From Vreelandella olivaria (GTDB taxonomy: Bacteria > Pseudomonadota > Gammaproteobacteria > Pseudomonadales > Halomonadaceae): a DNA stretch of 64,000 nucleotides. This document shows, piece after piece, positions 45,875 to 56,923 of the stretch. Within the stretch, counting starts at the first letter, position 1, and each line of letters begins with the position of its first letter. Made by a program: the position numbers and the translations under genes. The notes under the pieces were generated by a model, which was not told where the DNA came from, made no database searches, and saw nothing but the letters and a program-made list of their open reading frames with translations. The stretch lies in NCBI GenBank assembly GCA_004295565.1, contig AP019416.1, positions 2,914,001 through 2,978,000 on the forward strand. Direction: 5' to 3'.

Positions 45875-46029
45875 GGAAAAAGCCGCGCCAGTTAATATAA
45901 AAACAGCATTAAATACAGAAGACTTCCCTCTAGCGTTGATGATAAGCCCTGGTGACTTAGTGGTTTCTAAAGGTACCTTATTGTGTCTGGGTGTAAGCCC
46001 CTCTTGATCGGATATGCGAATAAGAACTA

Positions 46030-49000
46030 ATGGAAGTCAATAATCGCGAATTGGCCCTTCAAACTGGTCTGCTTTTGTTGCTGGTGTCCACCATTGTGAT
46101 TGGTGCAGGCGGCTTTTGTTGGGCTTTTTCCTGACGTTAATCAGCCGCAATTGCTCGCTCTGCTACCGGACAGTGCGCTGGTGATTCTGTTATGTGGGTT
46201 AGGGCTCAGCGCCGTAATGGCTGGCTTTGAAGGTTTTCGTAAAGTCACCTCCATCGCACTGGCTGCGGTTGCCAGCTATACGCTGATACACAACGGCCTA
46301 GACCCTTCATCTCACGCTGCCTCCTTGCTGAGTGGGCATCCACGCTTGCCACAAGCCGCCCCCATACTGCTTATGGCAGCATTTTGCCTCTGGGCAGGCC
46401 CTCAAGGACGTTGGCAGCGCCATATTTGGCAACTCGGTGGACTTTTTTTATTAGCGGTTGGCTGCATTACATTAGCCGCCCATCATGGATGGCCCGTACC
46501 CACCTGGCTACCCCGTGCCAGCGCGTTGATTCCTGGCCTGATCGGCTCTCTATTTGGCATCGCCATGGTGATGGTGAGCCTGCATGTTCCTCATTTAAAG
46601 ACATCCTTAAGCAGTGCTGCTGTATTGGCGGGTATCCTGGGCGTTAGCCTGAGTATGAGCGGCTGGTTTGTCGTCAGTTGGAACCAGCATGAAGATATGC
46701 GGCAAAGTGCTCAGCACCACCTGGAAGGTATCGCGGTCAATATTGACCAGATGCTGGCGTCGCGAGCGGTAGTGATAGAACGCTTAACAGAAAGGTGGCG
46801 TCAGGTATTTGCAGACCCCCTATCGCGAAGCCGAGAGGTCGAACGCTACTGGACAGATTATCCAAGCCTATTAGCCATTGGCTACTTCAATCCTACGGCC
46901 AATGACATATGGCGCCGTGCTCGCCATAGCAGTGCTCTACTTTGGCTCGATGGCCAGTTGGGTAGCTTAGCGACATTGACTTGGCTTAATCAGCAGCGAG
47001 GTGACATACAGTGGTCGTTTCCTGACTATGAACGTCCCACGCTTGCGCTGCTCTCCGTTAAGCAGCCAGGGCGCCCCTATCAACTCGTAGCCGCCATCGA
47101 TATAGCGTTACTGATTGAGCGGGAAACCAGTGTCGTCAATGGCGCTTTTGCGTTGCATATAACCCATACCAACGGCTACCTCATTAATGAGGGGGAATGG
47201 CCTGCAGCCCGCCGCTGCCATCGCGCCGCCAACGAAAGTTCTCGCCGAGCACACGGCGGTGTTGCCAGGAGGGGCGATCATTAAGTTGGCACTTACTGAA
47301 CTCCCCAACCCACCGGTCAAACTAGCCCATTTTATAGCGGCTGGCGTGGGGCTTTCCGGTCTGCTGCTCACTTATCAGTTGGTTTTCAGCCTTGCATTGA
47401 TATCTGCCCGAGCGCAGCGCTCGCACGAACTTACGAAAGCTAAAGAGACCTTGCAGGATAGCGAACAGCGGTTTCGCTCGCTGTTTACTCAAAACCCCGA
47501 TGCCGTATTTTCCCTCGACTTGAGCGGCTATCATTTAAGCGTCAATCAATCAGTCCTTACCCTACTCGAAATTAATACAGCACAGATTATTGGTCGTCAT
47601 TGGAAAGACATAGTCGCCCATGAACACCACCCCATCGTGGATGCTGCCTTTCAGAAAGCGTTAACGGGAATGGCTCAGCGTTTTGACTTGGAGGTTATCA
47701 GCCAGCAGGGTAGCGCACGCCAACTGGACATCTCGTTTTTGCCCACCGTCGTCCAGGATAAAGTGGTGGGCGTCTACGGTATCGCCAAGGAGATGACGGC
47801 GCTGCGCCAAAAGAGTCTCAGCTACGTATTTATCAACGCAGCCTGGAAGCCAGTAGCAACGGCATTTTAATTTGTGAGGCTCAGCAAACGGATTATCCCA
47901 TTATTTATGTAAACTCTGCCTTTACCGACATGACAGGCTACGCGCTTGAAGAAGTAAAAGGGCGCAGCTGCCGTTTTTTACAGGGCCCCGATACCGACCC
48001 ACAGCAGATTACTGAAATACAGCGCGCGCTTGAACAGCACCACGATATCACCTTGACCCTTCGCAATTATCGCAAAAATGGCCAAGCCTTCTGGAACAAT
48101 CTATTCCTCTCACCGGTACGTGGCCCTGACGGACAAGTAACGCACTTTGTCGGCAGTATCAATGATATCTCTGAGCGCCGGGATCATGAGAACGCACTTG
48201 CTTTCCATGCCACCCACGATGTATTGACCGGCCTTGGCAACCGCGCCCTGTTTGAAGATCATTTGCGCCATGACGTCGAACTTGCCCGGCGCCATGAGCA
48301 GCAACTAGCGGTACTATTTATTGATTTGGATGAGTTCAAGCCCATCAACGATACGCTGGGGCATGGCATTGGCGATCAAGTGCTTATCAACGTCGCCCGC
48401 CGGCTTGAACAGGCGATTCGACCTTCCGACACTTTGTGCCGTTTCGGAGGAGATGAGTTTGTGTTGCTACTACCGGATCTGGATAGCCCTCAGCAGGCAG
48501 AAGAAATTGCCGAGCGTCTGCTTGAAGCCCTTTCTCTGCCTTACCGCATAGAGCGCCATGAACTCTACCTGTCGGCGAGCATTGGCATTGCGCTTAATGA
48601 CCAGCAGCTAATACAGCCAGAGGAGTTGCTCCAGCAAGCCGATATGGCGATGTACAAGGCCAAGCAGCAAGGTCGCAACACCCTGCAAACCTTCACTCAG
48701 GATATTAATCAAAAGCTCACTCAACGGGTAACACTGAGAAATGATTTACAGGAAGCGATTCTAAATGAGCAGTTTGAACTGCATTACCAGCCGTTGCTGA
48801 CTATCGAAGGAGCAGTTCAGGGCTTTGAAGCACTGGTACGTTGGAACCACCCGATCAAAGGCGCGATCTCGCCGGCGCTATTTATCCCCATTGCTGAAGA
48901 GACAGGGCAGATTATCGCCCTGGGCCAGTGGGTCATAGAGCGCGCCGCACGGGATTTTCTCACTCTCCAGCCGCAGCTTCCCAGCCACTGCCGTATTTCG

Positions 49001-49513
49001 GTCAACCTTTCGCCAATGCAGTTTCATCGGCCCAGTTTTTGAGCTCGCTCAGCGCTACCCTTGAAGCCACGGGGCTCAGCGCGACCTCGCTGGAGCTTGA
49101 GTTAACCGAAGGCATATTGATGAATGATACCGACGCCGCGATTGATACGCTGCATGCGCTGCGCGAGATGGGGATTAGCGTGGCCATAGATGACTTCGGC
49201 ACCGGTTTTTCAAGCCTGAGCTACTTGCGTCACTTACCCGTCGATAAGGTAAAATTGACCGCAGTTTTATCAACAATATTGCCCATAATAGTAAGGATGC
49301 CGCTATTGTTCAGGGCATTGTGGCACTTGCTCACCACCTGGAGCTGAAGGTGGTGGCAGAGGGGTAGAGACGTCACAACAGCACCAGCAGCTGGTGGCGT
49401 TGAAGTGCGATGTTTTTCAGGGCTACCTGTTCGCTCGCCCTATGCCCTTCGAACCGCTATGCGACTGGCTAACGGAGCAGCGGGGCTCCGTTACATCGGC
49501 AGTACGGCGATAA
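46030..49513 (+). CDS. Membrane PAS-LOV-GGDEF-EAL cyclic-di-GMP protein, several frameshifts
   Basis: The start MEVNNRELALQTGLLLLLVS is followed after a shift near 46110 by about eight membrane helices, then a periplasmic CHASE-like segment (ERLTERWRQVFADPLSRSRE), another helix (47330-47400) and a PAS domain (SEQRFRSLFTQNPDAVFSLD). A second PAS domain is LOV-like: GRSCRFLQ (47960-47983) holds the photoactive-type cysteine and NYRKNGQAFWN (from 48065) the flavin-contact residues. The usual glutamine near its end is Ile (FVGSIND, 48146). GGDEF is intact at 48446-48460, EAL at 48827-48835, and DDFGTGFSSLSYL follows. Breaks fall near 47230, 47850, 49035 and 49250. It probably makes and/or degrades cyclic-di-GMP in response to light or redox. 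Confidence 0.85.
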
Positions 49514-49934
49514 TATGCGACTCTAACTGCTGCTCGGGCACCTCGTCCTGGGAAACGGCAAAACTGCGCACACTGACCCCTTTACGGTGAACCCGCTCGG
49601 CGTCGTTGCTCAGCAGCGGGTGCCAGCCCGCCAGTTTGCGCCCTTCCGCCACCCGCCGGTAACCACAGCTCTGTGGCAGCCAGGTAAACTCTTTCACCAG
49701 CGCTGGCGTCAGCTGAGTGCAGTCGGGCACGCTGTCGAAACGATTAGCATAGTCGCTGCACTGGCAGCTGTGGATATCCAGTAGACGGCAGGCAACATTG
49801 AGCACCGCCAACTCCTGGGTGTCTTCATCGTGCAACTTCAGTAAGCAGCACTGCCCACAGCCATCGCATAGCGCTTCCCACTCCTGGGGCGTCAGTTCTT
49901 CAAGGGTAAAGCGCTCCCAAAAACGTTCGCGCAT
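49491..49934 (-). CDS. ycgN: YcgN-family cysteine-cluster protein
   Basis: This intact 147-residue protein begins MRERFWERFTLEELTPQEWE. It carries clustered cysteines in LCDGCGQCCLLKLHDED, then ACRLLDIHSCQCSDYANRF and PQSCGYR. This is the UPF0260/YcgN pattern, with cysteines placed like a zinc- or iron-sulfur-binding site; function is unknown. It converges on the GGDEF-EAL gene, overlapping its end by about 20 bases. It is often found near ycgL and rnd, as here. Confidence 0.9.
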   Translation of the reverse strand: MRERFWERFTLEELTPQEWEALCDGCGQCCLLKLHDEDTQELAVLNVACRLLDIHSCQCSDYANRFDSVPDCTQLTPALVKEFTWLPQSCGYRRVAEGRKLAGWHPLLSNDAERVHRKGVSVRSFAVSQDEVPEQQLESHIIAVLPM

Positions 49935-49973
49935 CGCGTCTCTCCTGCCTCGTTGTCACGGTTAAACACTTTA

Positions 49974-50550
49974 TTATGGGGATCTATCTTGATGGCTTAA
50001 TTCAGCCACCAGCTCTGGCCATAGTGTCTGAAAATCGTTCTCTAATGCCTGATAATCATCCTGCAACCACGGTACTAAAGCAGCCAACTGATTGGGGGCC
50101 CGATAAACGCTGACCGATGCCGGCAACGGCCCGGCAGGTAAACGCAAAGTCAGCGTAGCTTCTTAACCAGTCGTGCTCGACCAGTATCGGCATCATACCC
50201 GCCAGGCGGTTCGGCGCAGTGCGGGCAGCAAGCAGTCGATAGCAGCGCTCAACTAGCGCTTCCTGATCCGCCTGCCCCGCCGTATCACGGGCCAGAAAAT
50301 GATCCCACACCATGTCCAGCGCAATGCCCGCATAGCGCCGCTGCCCGGCTGGCGCTCGCCGTCGGGCATTAACAACACTAGGATGGCTATCCACCCAGGC
50401 ATCCACCCGGCGGTGATGGCGTATGCCCAGCGCAGTGGCCGCCGGCCAAGCGGTTAAATCCCGCCCCTTAACGCCATCGGCAATTAAGTTGCCGTAGAGA
50501 AAATCATCGCTACCGCCACTCACCAACCAGGCGTGGGCCAGAAAATTCAT
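49974..50550 (-). CDS. acpH: ACP phosphodiesterase AcpH, one frameshift
   Basis: The N-terminus MNFLAHAWLVSGGSDDFLYG with LIADGVKGR matches AcpH, an HD-like hydrolase that removes the 4'-phosphopantetheine arm from acyl carrier protein. RHHRRVDAWVDSHP and ALDMVWDHFLARD supply further conserved His and Asp residues. The frame breaks near 50160 and again around 50085 in a C or G run; the rest continues to a stop at 49974 with a LVAELSHQDRSP-like end. Total length of about 192 residues is normal. Confidence 0.85.
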
Positions 50551-50556
50551 AACCGA

Positions 50557-50866
50557 CTATGATGACGCTTTATCAGCGTGTGAGGCAACGTGGGCACGGT
50601 GCACGTCGAGCAAATAGGCCTCTTTAGGCGGCGGCATTTGTAGATAGAATCCTTTCTCTTTAATCCCAGCCACCACGTCTGCGGCGTTGACCCGTGACAA
50701 TTTTTTTGTCAGTGGTCAGCAGCATGGTAAACACCGGCATCGGCTTGCCGAAGGTTTCCAGCAGTTGCTCGGGGACGTCAGCCAACCCTTGCCGCTTGTC
50801 GACGTATAAATACATCTCATCTTTACGCGAGCTTTTAAACACTTCGCAAATCAGTTTGTCGCTCAT
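50557..50866 (-). CDS. ycgL: YcgL domain protein, one frameshift
   Basis: The ATG at 50866 overlaps the rnd stop (ATGA), suggesting translational coupling. The protein starts MSDKLICEVFKSSRKDEMYL and has YVDKRQGLADVPEQLLETFG, the YcgL fold. The frame breaks near 50695 in TTTTTTT; the remaining part has GFYLQMPPPKEAYLLDVHRA and stops at 50557. YcgL proteins are small and of unknown function, and are commonly encoded beside rnd. Confidence 0.88.
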
Positions 50867-51995
50867 GATGGTCGCTCCTCAAGGGCCTGGGCCAAAGCGT
50901 CATTCAAACACTCGCCCCGCCAACCGGTGGGCCAGCTTATGGCTCCCCCGCCAAGTCCTGCATCACCAATGTTTCAATATCCCGGCGACGCAGTAGCATT
51001 TCCGGTGCCACCCCAAGTCATTGGCTTTAGCGGTTACCGCCTTTTAAGCGCTTTAAAGCGTGACTTGAACGTCGGGTGCATGGGGTCTGGCCAACGCTTG
51101 GGCAGCGCCCCTTCATCACAGTGCTGGGCCTGTTTCACCATTGCCAGCAGTGCGTCGCCCTCTTTTTGATCAGCATTGGCTTTATGCCTTCCACCTCCGC
51201 AAGCTCGAAGCGGTTGCTGGGCATCTTTTCGGCGATCGCAAACAACAGCTTATCGCTAATCAACCAATTGCGCGGCAAGTTCCGGCGGCGTGTTTCGCCT
51301 TCACGCCAGGTGGTCATCAGCCGATACGCTTCCATTTGGCGGGGCGTTAAGCGCCATAGCTGGCGTTGACGGGTATACCACTGCTGGTCATTATCGACAC
51401 TACGGCCAGCCAGTTCGATTAAGCTGGCACATTCAGTGTCCACCCACTCACGCCGCCCCAGCATGGCGAGCTTTTCCGCCTGTAGCGTCCAGACTTTTAA
51501 CAGATAGATCACATCCAGTGCAGCGTAGTGGCACTGGGCGGGTGACAGTGGGCGCAGTAACCAGTTTGAGCGGGTCTCCTCTTTAGGCAAGGTTTCACCG
51601 ACCCAAAATTCGACCAGCTTTTGATACCCCATTCCAGCGTTTTCGCCCAAAAAGCCCTGCACCACCTGAGTGTCAATTAACGGCTCCGGCAGTACGCCCG
51701 CCCAGAGCTGGAAGACTTCCAGATCTTCACTGCAGGCGTGCAGTAGCTTGATGGCACTATTTTGCAGCAGCGCTCGGAATTTATCGGTGCAAGGGACGGC
51801 CACCGGATCAATCAGATAAGCCTCTTCGCCCGCGGTGAATTGGATCAGCGCCGGGACTGGAAAAAAGGTGTTCTCTCGGAAAAACTCGGTATCCAGAGCG
51901 ATCACAGCGGCATCGGCTACTTGCTCGCATGCCGCATCAAGCGCATCTGGGGTATCAAGCCATTGATAAGAGGGGGTAAGAGAGGACAAAAGCAT
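50863..51995 (-). CDS. rnd: Ribonuclease D, frameshifted
   Basis: The exonuclease domain shows the DEDDy residues: Asp/Glu in AVIALDTEFFRENTFFPVPA, LLHACSEDLEVFQ, and Tyr/Asp in CHYAALDVIYLLKVW. The HRDC domains follow with PRQMEAYRLMTTWREGETRR and NRFELAEVEGIKPMLIKK. The frame changes near 51150, and probably once or twice more between 51130 and 50950. The C-terminal HRDC tail reaches the stop at 50863 in the ATGA overlap with ycgL. RNase D trims 3' ends of tRNA precursors. The total of about 377 residues is normal. Confidence 0.9.
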
Positions 51996-52041
51996 TCTTC
52001 AAGTTGGCGCAAACGCTACCGCGCTTGCGTTTTAAATAGGC

Positions 52042-52647
52042 TTATTCACTGGCAAACGGCAAACGACCGTTAAACGCACGGCTCAAAGTACCGCCATCAA
52101 CGTACTCCAGTTCACCGCCCATGGGGACGCCATAAGCAAGCCGCGAGAGTTTGACGTTATGCGCTGAAAGCAGCGAGGCAATGTAGTGGGCCGTGGCTTC
52201 CCCTTCGATAGTCGGGTTAGTGGCCAATACCACCTCTTCAATGAGCCCTTCTGCTACGCGCGCTTCCAGCAAGTCTAAACCAATTGACTCTGGCCCAACG
52301 CCATCCAACGGCGAAAGGTGCCCGTGAAGCACGAAGTAGCGCCCTTTAAAGCCACCGGCCTCTTCAATCGCCAGTTGATCGGCAGGCGACTCCACCACAC
52401 ACAGCAGCGAATCATCCCGGCGCGGACTCTCACACAGCGCGCAAATATCGGCCTCGGTGAGTGTGCGGCAGCGCTGGCAGTAGCCGACTTCTTCAATGGC
52501 TTGCTGGATAACCTCAGCAAGGCGTTGGCCACCGGGCCGCTCGCGCTCAAGCAGATGCATCGCCATGCGCTGGGCCGTTTTGGGCCCAACGCCGGGAAGC
52601 ACGCGAAACGCCTCCATTAACTGCTCAACGAGTGGAGAAAAACGCAT
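52042..52647 (-). CDS. recR: Recombination mediator RecR
   Basis: This intact 201-residue protein has the helix-hairpin-helix start ([20 protein letters not shown]), the four-cysteine zinc finger ([20 protein letters not shown]) and the Toprim domain with [16 protein letters not shown] and [19 protein letters not shown]. RecR works with RecF and RecO to load RecA on gapped DNA. It lies three bases after ybaB on the same strand, the usual dnaX-ybaB-recR order. Confidence 0.97.
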   Translation of the reverse strand: MRFSPLVEQLMEAFRVLPGVGPKTAQRMAMHLLERERPGGQRLAEVIQQAIEEVGYCQRCRTLTEADICALCESPRRDDSLLCVVESPADQLAIEEAGGFKGRYFVLHGHLSPLDGVGPESIGLDLLEARVAEGLIEEVVLATNPTIEGEATAHYIASLLSAHNVKLSRLAYGVPMGGELEYVDGGTLSRAFNGRLPFASE

Positions 52648-52650
52648 TGC

Positions 52651-52977
52651 TTAGAACGGCATCTTAAAGCCGGGCGGAAGGTTTAAACCCGCCGTTGCTT
52701 CTTCCATTTTCTGTTTAGAGCTGACTTCAAGCTTGCGCACTGCGTCATTGACCGCCGCGGCAAGCAAATCCTCCAACAGCTCTTTGTCCTCTTCCATGAC
52801 GCTGGGATCAATGGAGACATTGGATACGTCGTGGCGACCATTCATGGTGACCTTGACCATACCGGCGCCCGCTTCGCCCTGCACTTCAGTGTTGGCGACT
52901 TCTTCCTGGGCTTGCTGCATTTTTTCCTGCATCTCTTGGGCTTGTTTCATTAAGTTGCCCATTCCACCTTTAAGCAT
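52651..52977 (-). CDS. ybaB: YbaB/EbfC nucleoid-associated protein
   Basis: This intact 108-residue protein begins [20 protein letters not shown], with a coiled-coil N-terminus. It has [20 protein letters not shown] and ends [11 protein letters not shown], both family hallmarks. YbaB dimers bind DNA without strict specificity. It sits between dnaX and recR in the conserved operon. Confidence 0.96.
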   Translation of the reverse strand: MLKGGMGNLMKQAQEMQEKMQQAQEEVANTEVQGEAGAGMVKVTMNGRHDVSNVSIDPSVMEEDKELLEDLLAAAVNDAVRKLEVSSKQKMEEATAGLNLPPGFKMPF

Positions 52978-53066
52978 GGTCTGATCTCCAACGTGGTTAT
53001 AAGGTAATCTCTAGCTATTTTGAGACTGTATCAAAGCGCGTCTATGACAGGCTGTCTGTAAAGCGC

Positions 53067-55133
53067 TTAGCGCACCGTGTCGGCAGGCTTAACGCTGGAT
53101 TCTATCAGCTTGGCCCCAAACGCCTGCTGCAGCTTCTGTACATGGGGATCGTGATTGAGTAGATCAACCGCCTGGGCATGGCGCTCTTTATTAAGACGCT
53201 CTTCGCGCTGACGGGGCGTTTCCAGGCTATTAGACAACTCGGCCACGTAAAACGCTATTCGCCGTGGCATGCCCTGCTCTTTTAACGCCCGCTCAATGCG
53301 GGTTTGATGCACTTCCGCCTGCATGGCCTCTTGACTGGGATCCAGACGCAGCGTCAGCAGCGTGCCGTCGTCACTCTCGACCAAACAGTTACCCGCCAGG
53401 TTACGGGTTAAACCGCCCAAGCCCAGGGAGTCGAAGCACTCCAACCACTTAGCATTATCCAGCTTACCTGGCAGAGTTGCTGGGACAGTTTCTGGAACCG
53501 TTTCTGGAACAGTATCAGAAACGGTTTCGGGAATAGCATCTGCCTGGGTTGCTGGGATGGCGTCTGGTAACGCCTCAGGTTGAGCTGTTGGTGTCTCAGC
53601 CATAGCGGGCTCTAAAGCCTCGGGCCCAGAGACTGTTTCAGGCGTCAAGGTTGGCGCTGGCTCAGCAGCATGTTCTGGCTCAGCCAGCGCCGCTGGCTCA
53701 GAGGCTTGCTGCTGGGCAGCCTCCACTTCTGCCGCCGCTGCATCAGCTTCGACTGTCCAAGGGGTGGCTCTTGCAACGGTGGCGCCTCAGCAGCGGCAGG
53801 CATGACCGTTTCAGGCTGGGGTTGAGGCTGGGGTTGAGGCTCGGCTGGTGGCGTTGAGTGAACTTCAGGCTCAGCGTCTGGCCGGGTTTCAGCTTCTGGT
53901 GAGGGCTGGGGTGGCGCTGATGATGCGGCTTCCGCCCCTGATGCATGAGCACTCGCATCAGCCGCCATGGTTGCCTCTGATGATGCCTCGCGGCGCAGCG
54001 GTAACGGCGTGCGCGGCGGTTTGGGCACGCCCTGGGGGCGAAACGCCAGCATGCGCAGTAGCGTCATCTCTAACGCGCTGCGCAAATCCGGGGCATGCAC
54101 CATGTCTCCCCGGCCCTGAATACCAATTTGGTAATAGAGCTGAATGTCTTCAGCGGTGAAACGGCTCGCTAGCTGCAGAATAACGTCACGATCACCGTGG
54201 CTGTTATCCACGGCGTCCGGCACCATCTGCGCCACCGCCAAACGGTGGAGCATGCTGGATAGCTCATCCAGCACCGCAGCAAAATCAGGGCCCTGTTCGG
54301 CCAACTGGGCTACCTCGCCCAACAGCCGCTGCACATCGACATCGGCCAGGGCTTCTGCCAGCCCAAGTATATGACGATGATCCAGGGTGCCCAACATGGC
54401 GGCTACATCCGCATGGCGCACGGCCCCCCTGGCCAAAGGCAATCGCCTGGTCGGTTAGGCTCATGGCATCGCGCATCGAGCCTTCCGCTGCTTTCCCCAA
54501 TAGCCATAACGCACTTTCGTCAAACGCAACGCCCTCTTCACCCAGCACATAGGTCAGGTGCTCAACCACGCGCTCTGGCGGCATATGTTTGAGGGTAAAC
54601 TGGAGGCAACGCGAGAGTACGGTCGGCGGCAGCTTTTGCGGATCGGTGGTCGCCAGCAAAAATTTAACGTGGGGAGGTGGCTCTTCCAGCGTTTTCAGCA
54701 GCGCATTGAAGCTGCTGGTAGAGAGCATGTGCACCTCATCGATCAGGTACACCTTATAACGCCCTTGGGTAGGCGCGTACTGGACATTGTCCAGCAGTTC
54801 CCGGGTATCTTCTACTTTGGTTCTTGACGCTGCATCAACCTCAATCAGATCAACAAAGCGCCCTTCATCAATTGCCTGGCAACTGTCGCACTGGCCGCAG
54901 GGTGTAGAGGTAATACCTTCATCGCCACGGCCATTGGCCGTGCAGTTTAAACACTTGGCAAGGATACGCGCCAAGGTGGTTTTACCCACCCCGCGGGTAC
55001 CCGTAAATAGGTAAGCATGGTGCAGACGACCCTGATCAAGGGCGTTGACCAGGGCGCGTTGAACATGGGCCTGACCCACGAGTTCGTGGAATGTGCGAGG
55101 CCGCCACTTTCGGGCCAGAACCTGATAGCTCAT
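53067..55133 (-). CDS. dnaX: DNA polymerase III subunits gamma/tau DnaX, two frameshifts
   Basis: The start MSYQVLARKWRPRTFHELVG at 55133 is textbook. Walker A is in YLFTGTRGVGKTTLARILAK, the zinc cysteines in KCLN and CGQCDSCQAI, and the DEXX region in VYLIDEVHMLSTSSFNALLK. A frame change near 54440 leads to domain III. A second near 53720 lies inside a Pro/Ala/Glu-rich linker with short repeats (PQPQPQPQ; ETVPETVPATVP-like). The tau C-terminus then reads KWLECFDSLGLGGLTRNLAG and ends SVKPADTVR. No slippery A-run with the usual signal is evident for a programmed gamma product. Confidence 0.93.
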
Positions 55134-55161
55134 GAAGCTGTAATTCCTTCGGCGGGCTGAC

Positions 55162-55191
55162 TTGCCCCGCGCTGTCGCCAGCGCGGGGCAA
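55162..55191. promoter_or_regulatory. Strong hairpin just upstream of dnaX
   Basis: TTGCCCCGCGCTG and CAGCGCGGGGCAA form a perfect 13-bp stem with a TCGC loop, ending 29 bases ahead of the dnaX start. No T run follows, so it is either a leader structure or a small RNA fragment. I looked for the SRP RNA signature expected at some dnaX loci and did not find it. Confidence 0.65.
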
Positions 55192-55293
55192 AGGCCACGA
55201 TGCATAACAAAGATGATGCGAGAACAAACGCCATTCTAGCGGTTGCACCGCAGCCCGCCAACCGCCTGGATAAAGCGGGGTGGCCGATAGCGC

Positions 55294-55644
55294 CTAGGCG
55301 TTATCCCCACCTTCCGCCGCACCCGCACGCTCAGCAGCGGCTTTTACCAGCTTTTCCAGTTCGCCGTTTTGGTGCATCTCAACCACGATATCGCAGCCAC
55401 CCACCAGTTCACCTTCTACCCATAGCTGCGGAAAGGTTGGCCAGTTGGCAATCTTGGGCAGCTCGGCGCGAATATCCGGGTTATCCAGAACGTTAACGAA
55501 GGCAAAACGCTCACCGCAGCTCATCAGCGCTTGGACGGTCTGGGCAGAAAAACCGCACTGGGGCAGTTGGGGCGAACCCTTCATGTAAATCAGGATCGGA
55601 TTTTCGCTAATTTGACGCTGAATGTTTTCGGCAGTCGTGCTCAT
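55294..55644 (-). CDS. grxD: Monothiol glutaredoxin GrxD (Grx4 family)
   Basis: This intact 116-residue protein has MKGSPQLPQCGFSAQTVQAL with the CGFS active site (Cys at about 30), the WPTFPQLWVEGELVGGCDIV glutathione-binding region and a Gly/Ala-rich tail. CGFS glutaredoxins carry [2Fe-2S] clusters, often with BolA. The start at 55644 (MSTTAENIQRQI) is chosen because it begins the family-conserved part and follows GAGGAGATAG. The upstream region 55645-55919 has degenerate short repeats and no gene. Confidence 0.95.
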   Translation of the reverse strand: MSTTAENIQRQISENPILIYMKGSPQLPQCGFSAQTVQALMSCGERFAFVNVLDNPDIRAELPKIANWPTFPQLWVEGELVGGCDIVVEMHQNGELEKLVKAAAERAGAAEGGDNA

Positions 55645-55739
55645 ACTATCTCCTCGCTTATCAATGACCGACACCCTCTCACTCATCTACCTGGCGTGGC
55701 CCTTGAATCTGGCACTTGAACCTGATTCTAGAACCTAGC

Positions 55740-55812
55740 CCTTGTCATGGGTACTTGAGCCAGTACTTAAGAACTGGTATTTAAGAAACAGTACGCAAGA
55801 ACAGTACCTGAG
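55740..55812. repeat. Degenerate short repeats between grxD and argF
   Basis: Words resembling GTACTTAAGAACTG recur about every 13-15 bases (GTACTTGAGCCA, GTACTTAAGAACT, GTATTTAAGAAACA, GTACGCAAGAACA, GTACCTGAG). The copies are imperfect. No gene or clear promoter is visible here. Confidence 0.5.
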
Positions 55813-55919
55813 TAGAGCGCTCGGCTTTAACGTGTAAAGGCCATTCTACGCATGCCGTCCGCGTTGCGCATCCCCTGCGGCATCGCTAGGATAGTGTTTT
55901 TGCGCGGAGAGAAGCCCTT

Positions 55920-56843
55920 ATGGCGACACGCCATTTCCTGACCCTGCTAGATTTGACCCCGGATGAGCTGGATTATTTGATCCAACGCGCCATTACGATC
56001 AAAACCAATCTAAAAGCCCAGGGCCCTGTTTATACGCCATTACCCAACCGCACCCTGGCGATGATCTTTTGAAAAATCGTCTACGCGTACGCGGGTTTCA
56101 TTCGAAACGGGCATGGCACAGTTTGGCGGTCACGCACTCTTTCTCTCCCCCCGTGATACGCAGTTAGGCCGAGGCGAACCGATCGAAGACACCGCCCGCG
56201 TGTTGTCCGAAATGGTCGATGCGGTAATGATCCGCACCTTCTCCCACGCCGGGCTGGAAGCCTACGCCAGTGCCAGCAGCGTACCGGTGATCAACGCCCT
56301 GAGCGATGACTACCACCCCTGTCAGCTGCTGGCCGACGTAATGACCTGGACCGAGCTTCGCGGTAGCGTCAAAGGACGCACAGCGGTATGGATCGGTGAT
56401 GGTAACAATATGTGCCACTCCTGGATCAATGCCGCCCGTCAGTTCGATTTTCACCTGCGCATCTGCTGCCCGAAAGGCTACGAACCCCGTGCAGACATTA
56501 TGGCAGCGGCTGGCGATAAGGTGACGCTGCTGCACGACCCTCAGGAAGCAGTAAAACAGGTCGACCTGATCACCACCGACGTTTGGGCATCAATGGGCCA
56601 GGGAGGAAGAGCAGGCAAAACGTGAAGCCGATTTCGCAGGCTTTCAAGTGACCGAAGCGATGCTCGATCAAGCCAACCACGACGTGCTCTTCTTGCACTG
56701 CCTACCCGCCCATCGCGGAGAAGAAATTAGCCACACGCTGCTCGACGATCCCCGGGCCGTGGTTTGGCAGGAAGCGGGCAATCGCCTGCATGCACAAAAA
56801 AGCACTGATTGAATTTTTACTATTGGGAAAAATCGCTGAGTAA
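55920..56843 (+). CDS. argF: Ornithine carbamoyltransferase ArgF, three frameshifts
   Basis: The start [20 protein letters not shown] is followed by the carbamoyl-phosphate loop (KSSTRTR), which needs removal of one T in CTTTTG near 56070. Then come [35 protein letters not shown] and [12 protein letters not shown], the ornithine-binding sites. A third part has [16 protein letters not shown], reached after removing one G near 56600. A last shift in an A6 run near 56802 decides whether the protein ends at 56812 or, more likely, at 56843 with [14 protein letters not shown]. The enzyme makes citrulline in arginine biosynthesis. Confidence 0.95.
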
Positions 56844-56865
56844 TAAAATCAGCTTTATAAGGTCG

Positions 56866-56898
56866 AAAAAAAGCCTCGTTGTTAAACGAGGCTTTTTT
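56866..56898. terminator. Bidirectional terminator between argF and tRNA-Ala
   Basis: AAGCCTCGTT and AACGAGGCTT arms form a stem flanked by A and T runs on both sides, so it can end argF on the plus strand and tRNA-Ala on the minus strand. Confidence 0.9.
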
Positions 56899-56923
56899 CT
56901 GGAATCTTGGTAAAGCAAAATAA

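Noticed and set aside
53640-54450. dnaX programmed frameshift producing gamma
   Set aside because: The frame changes occur at a C/G-rich site and within a Pro-rich linker, not at an A-AAA-AAG-type signal; the protein needs both shifts to give a full tau.
55134-55293. SRP RNA (4.5S) gene upstream of dnaX
   Set aside because: The conserved SRP loop sequence is missing; only an isolated hairpin is present.
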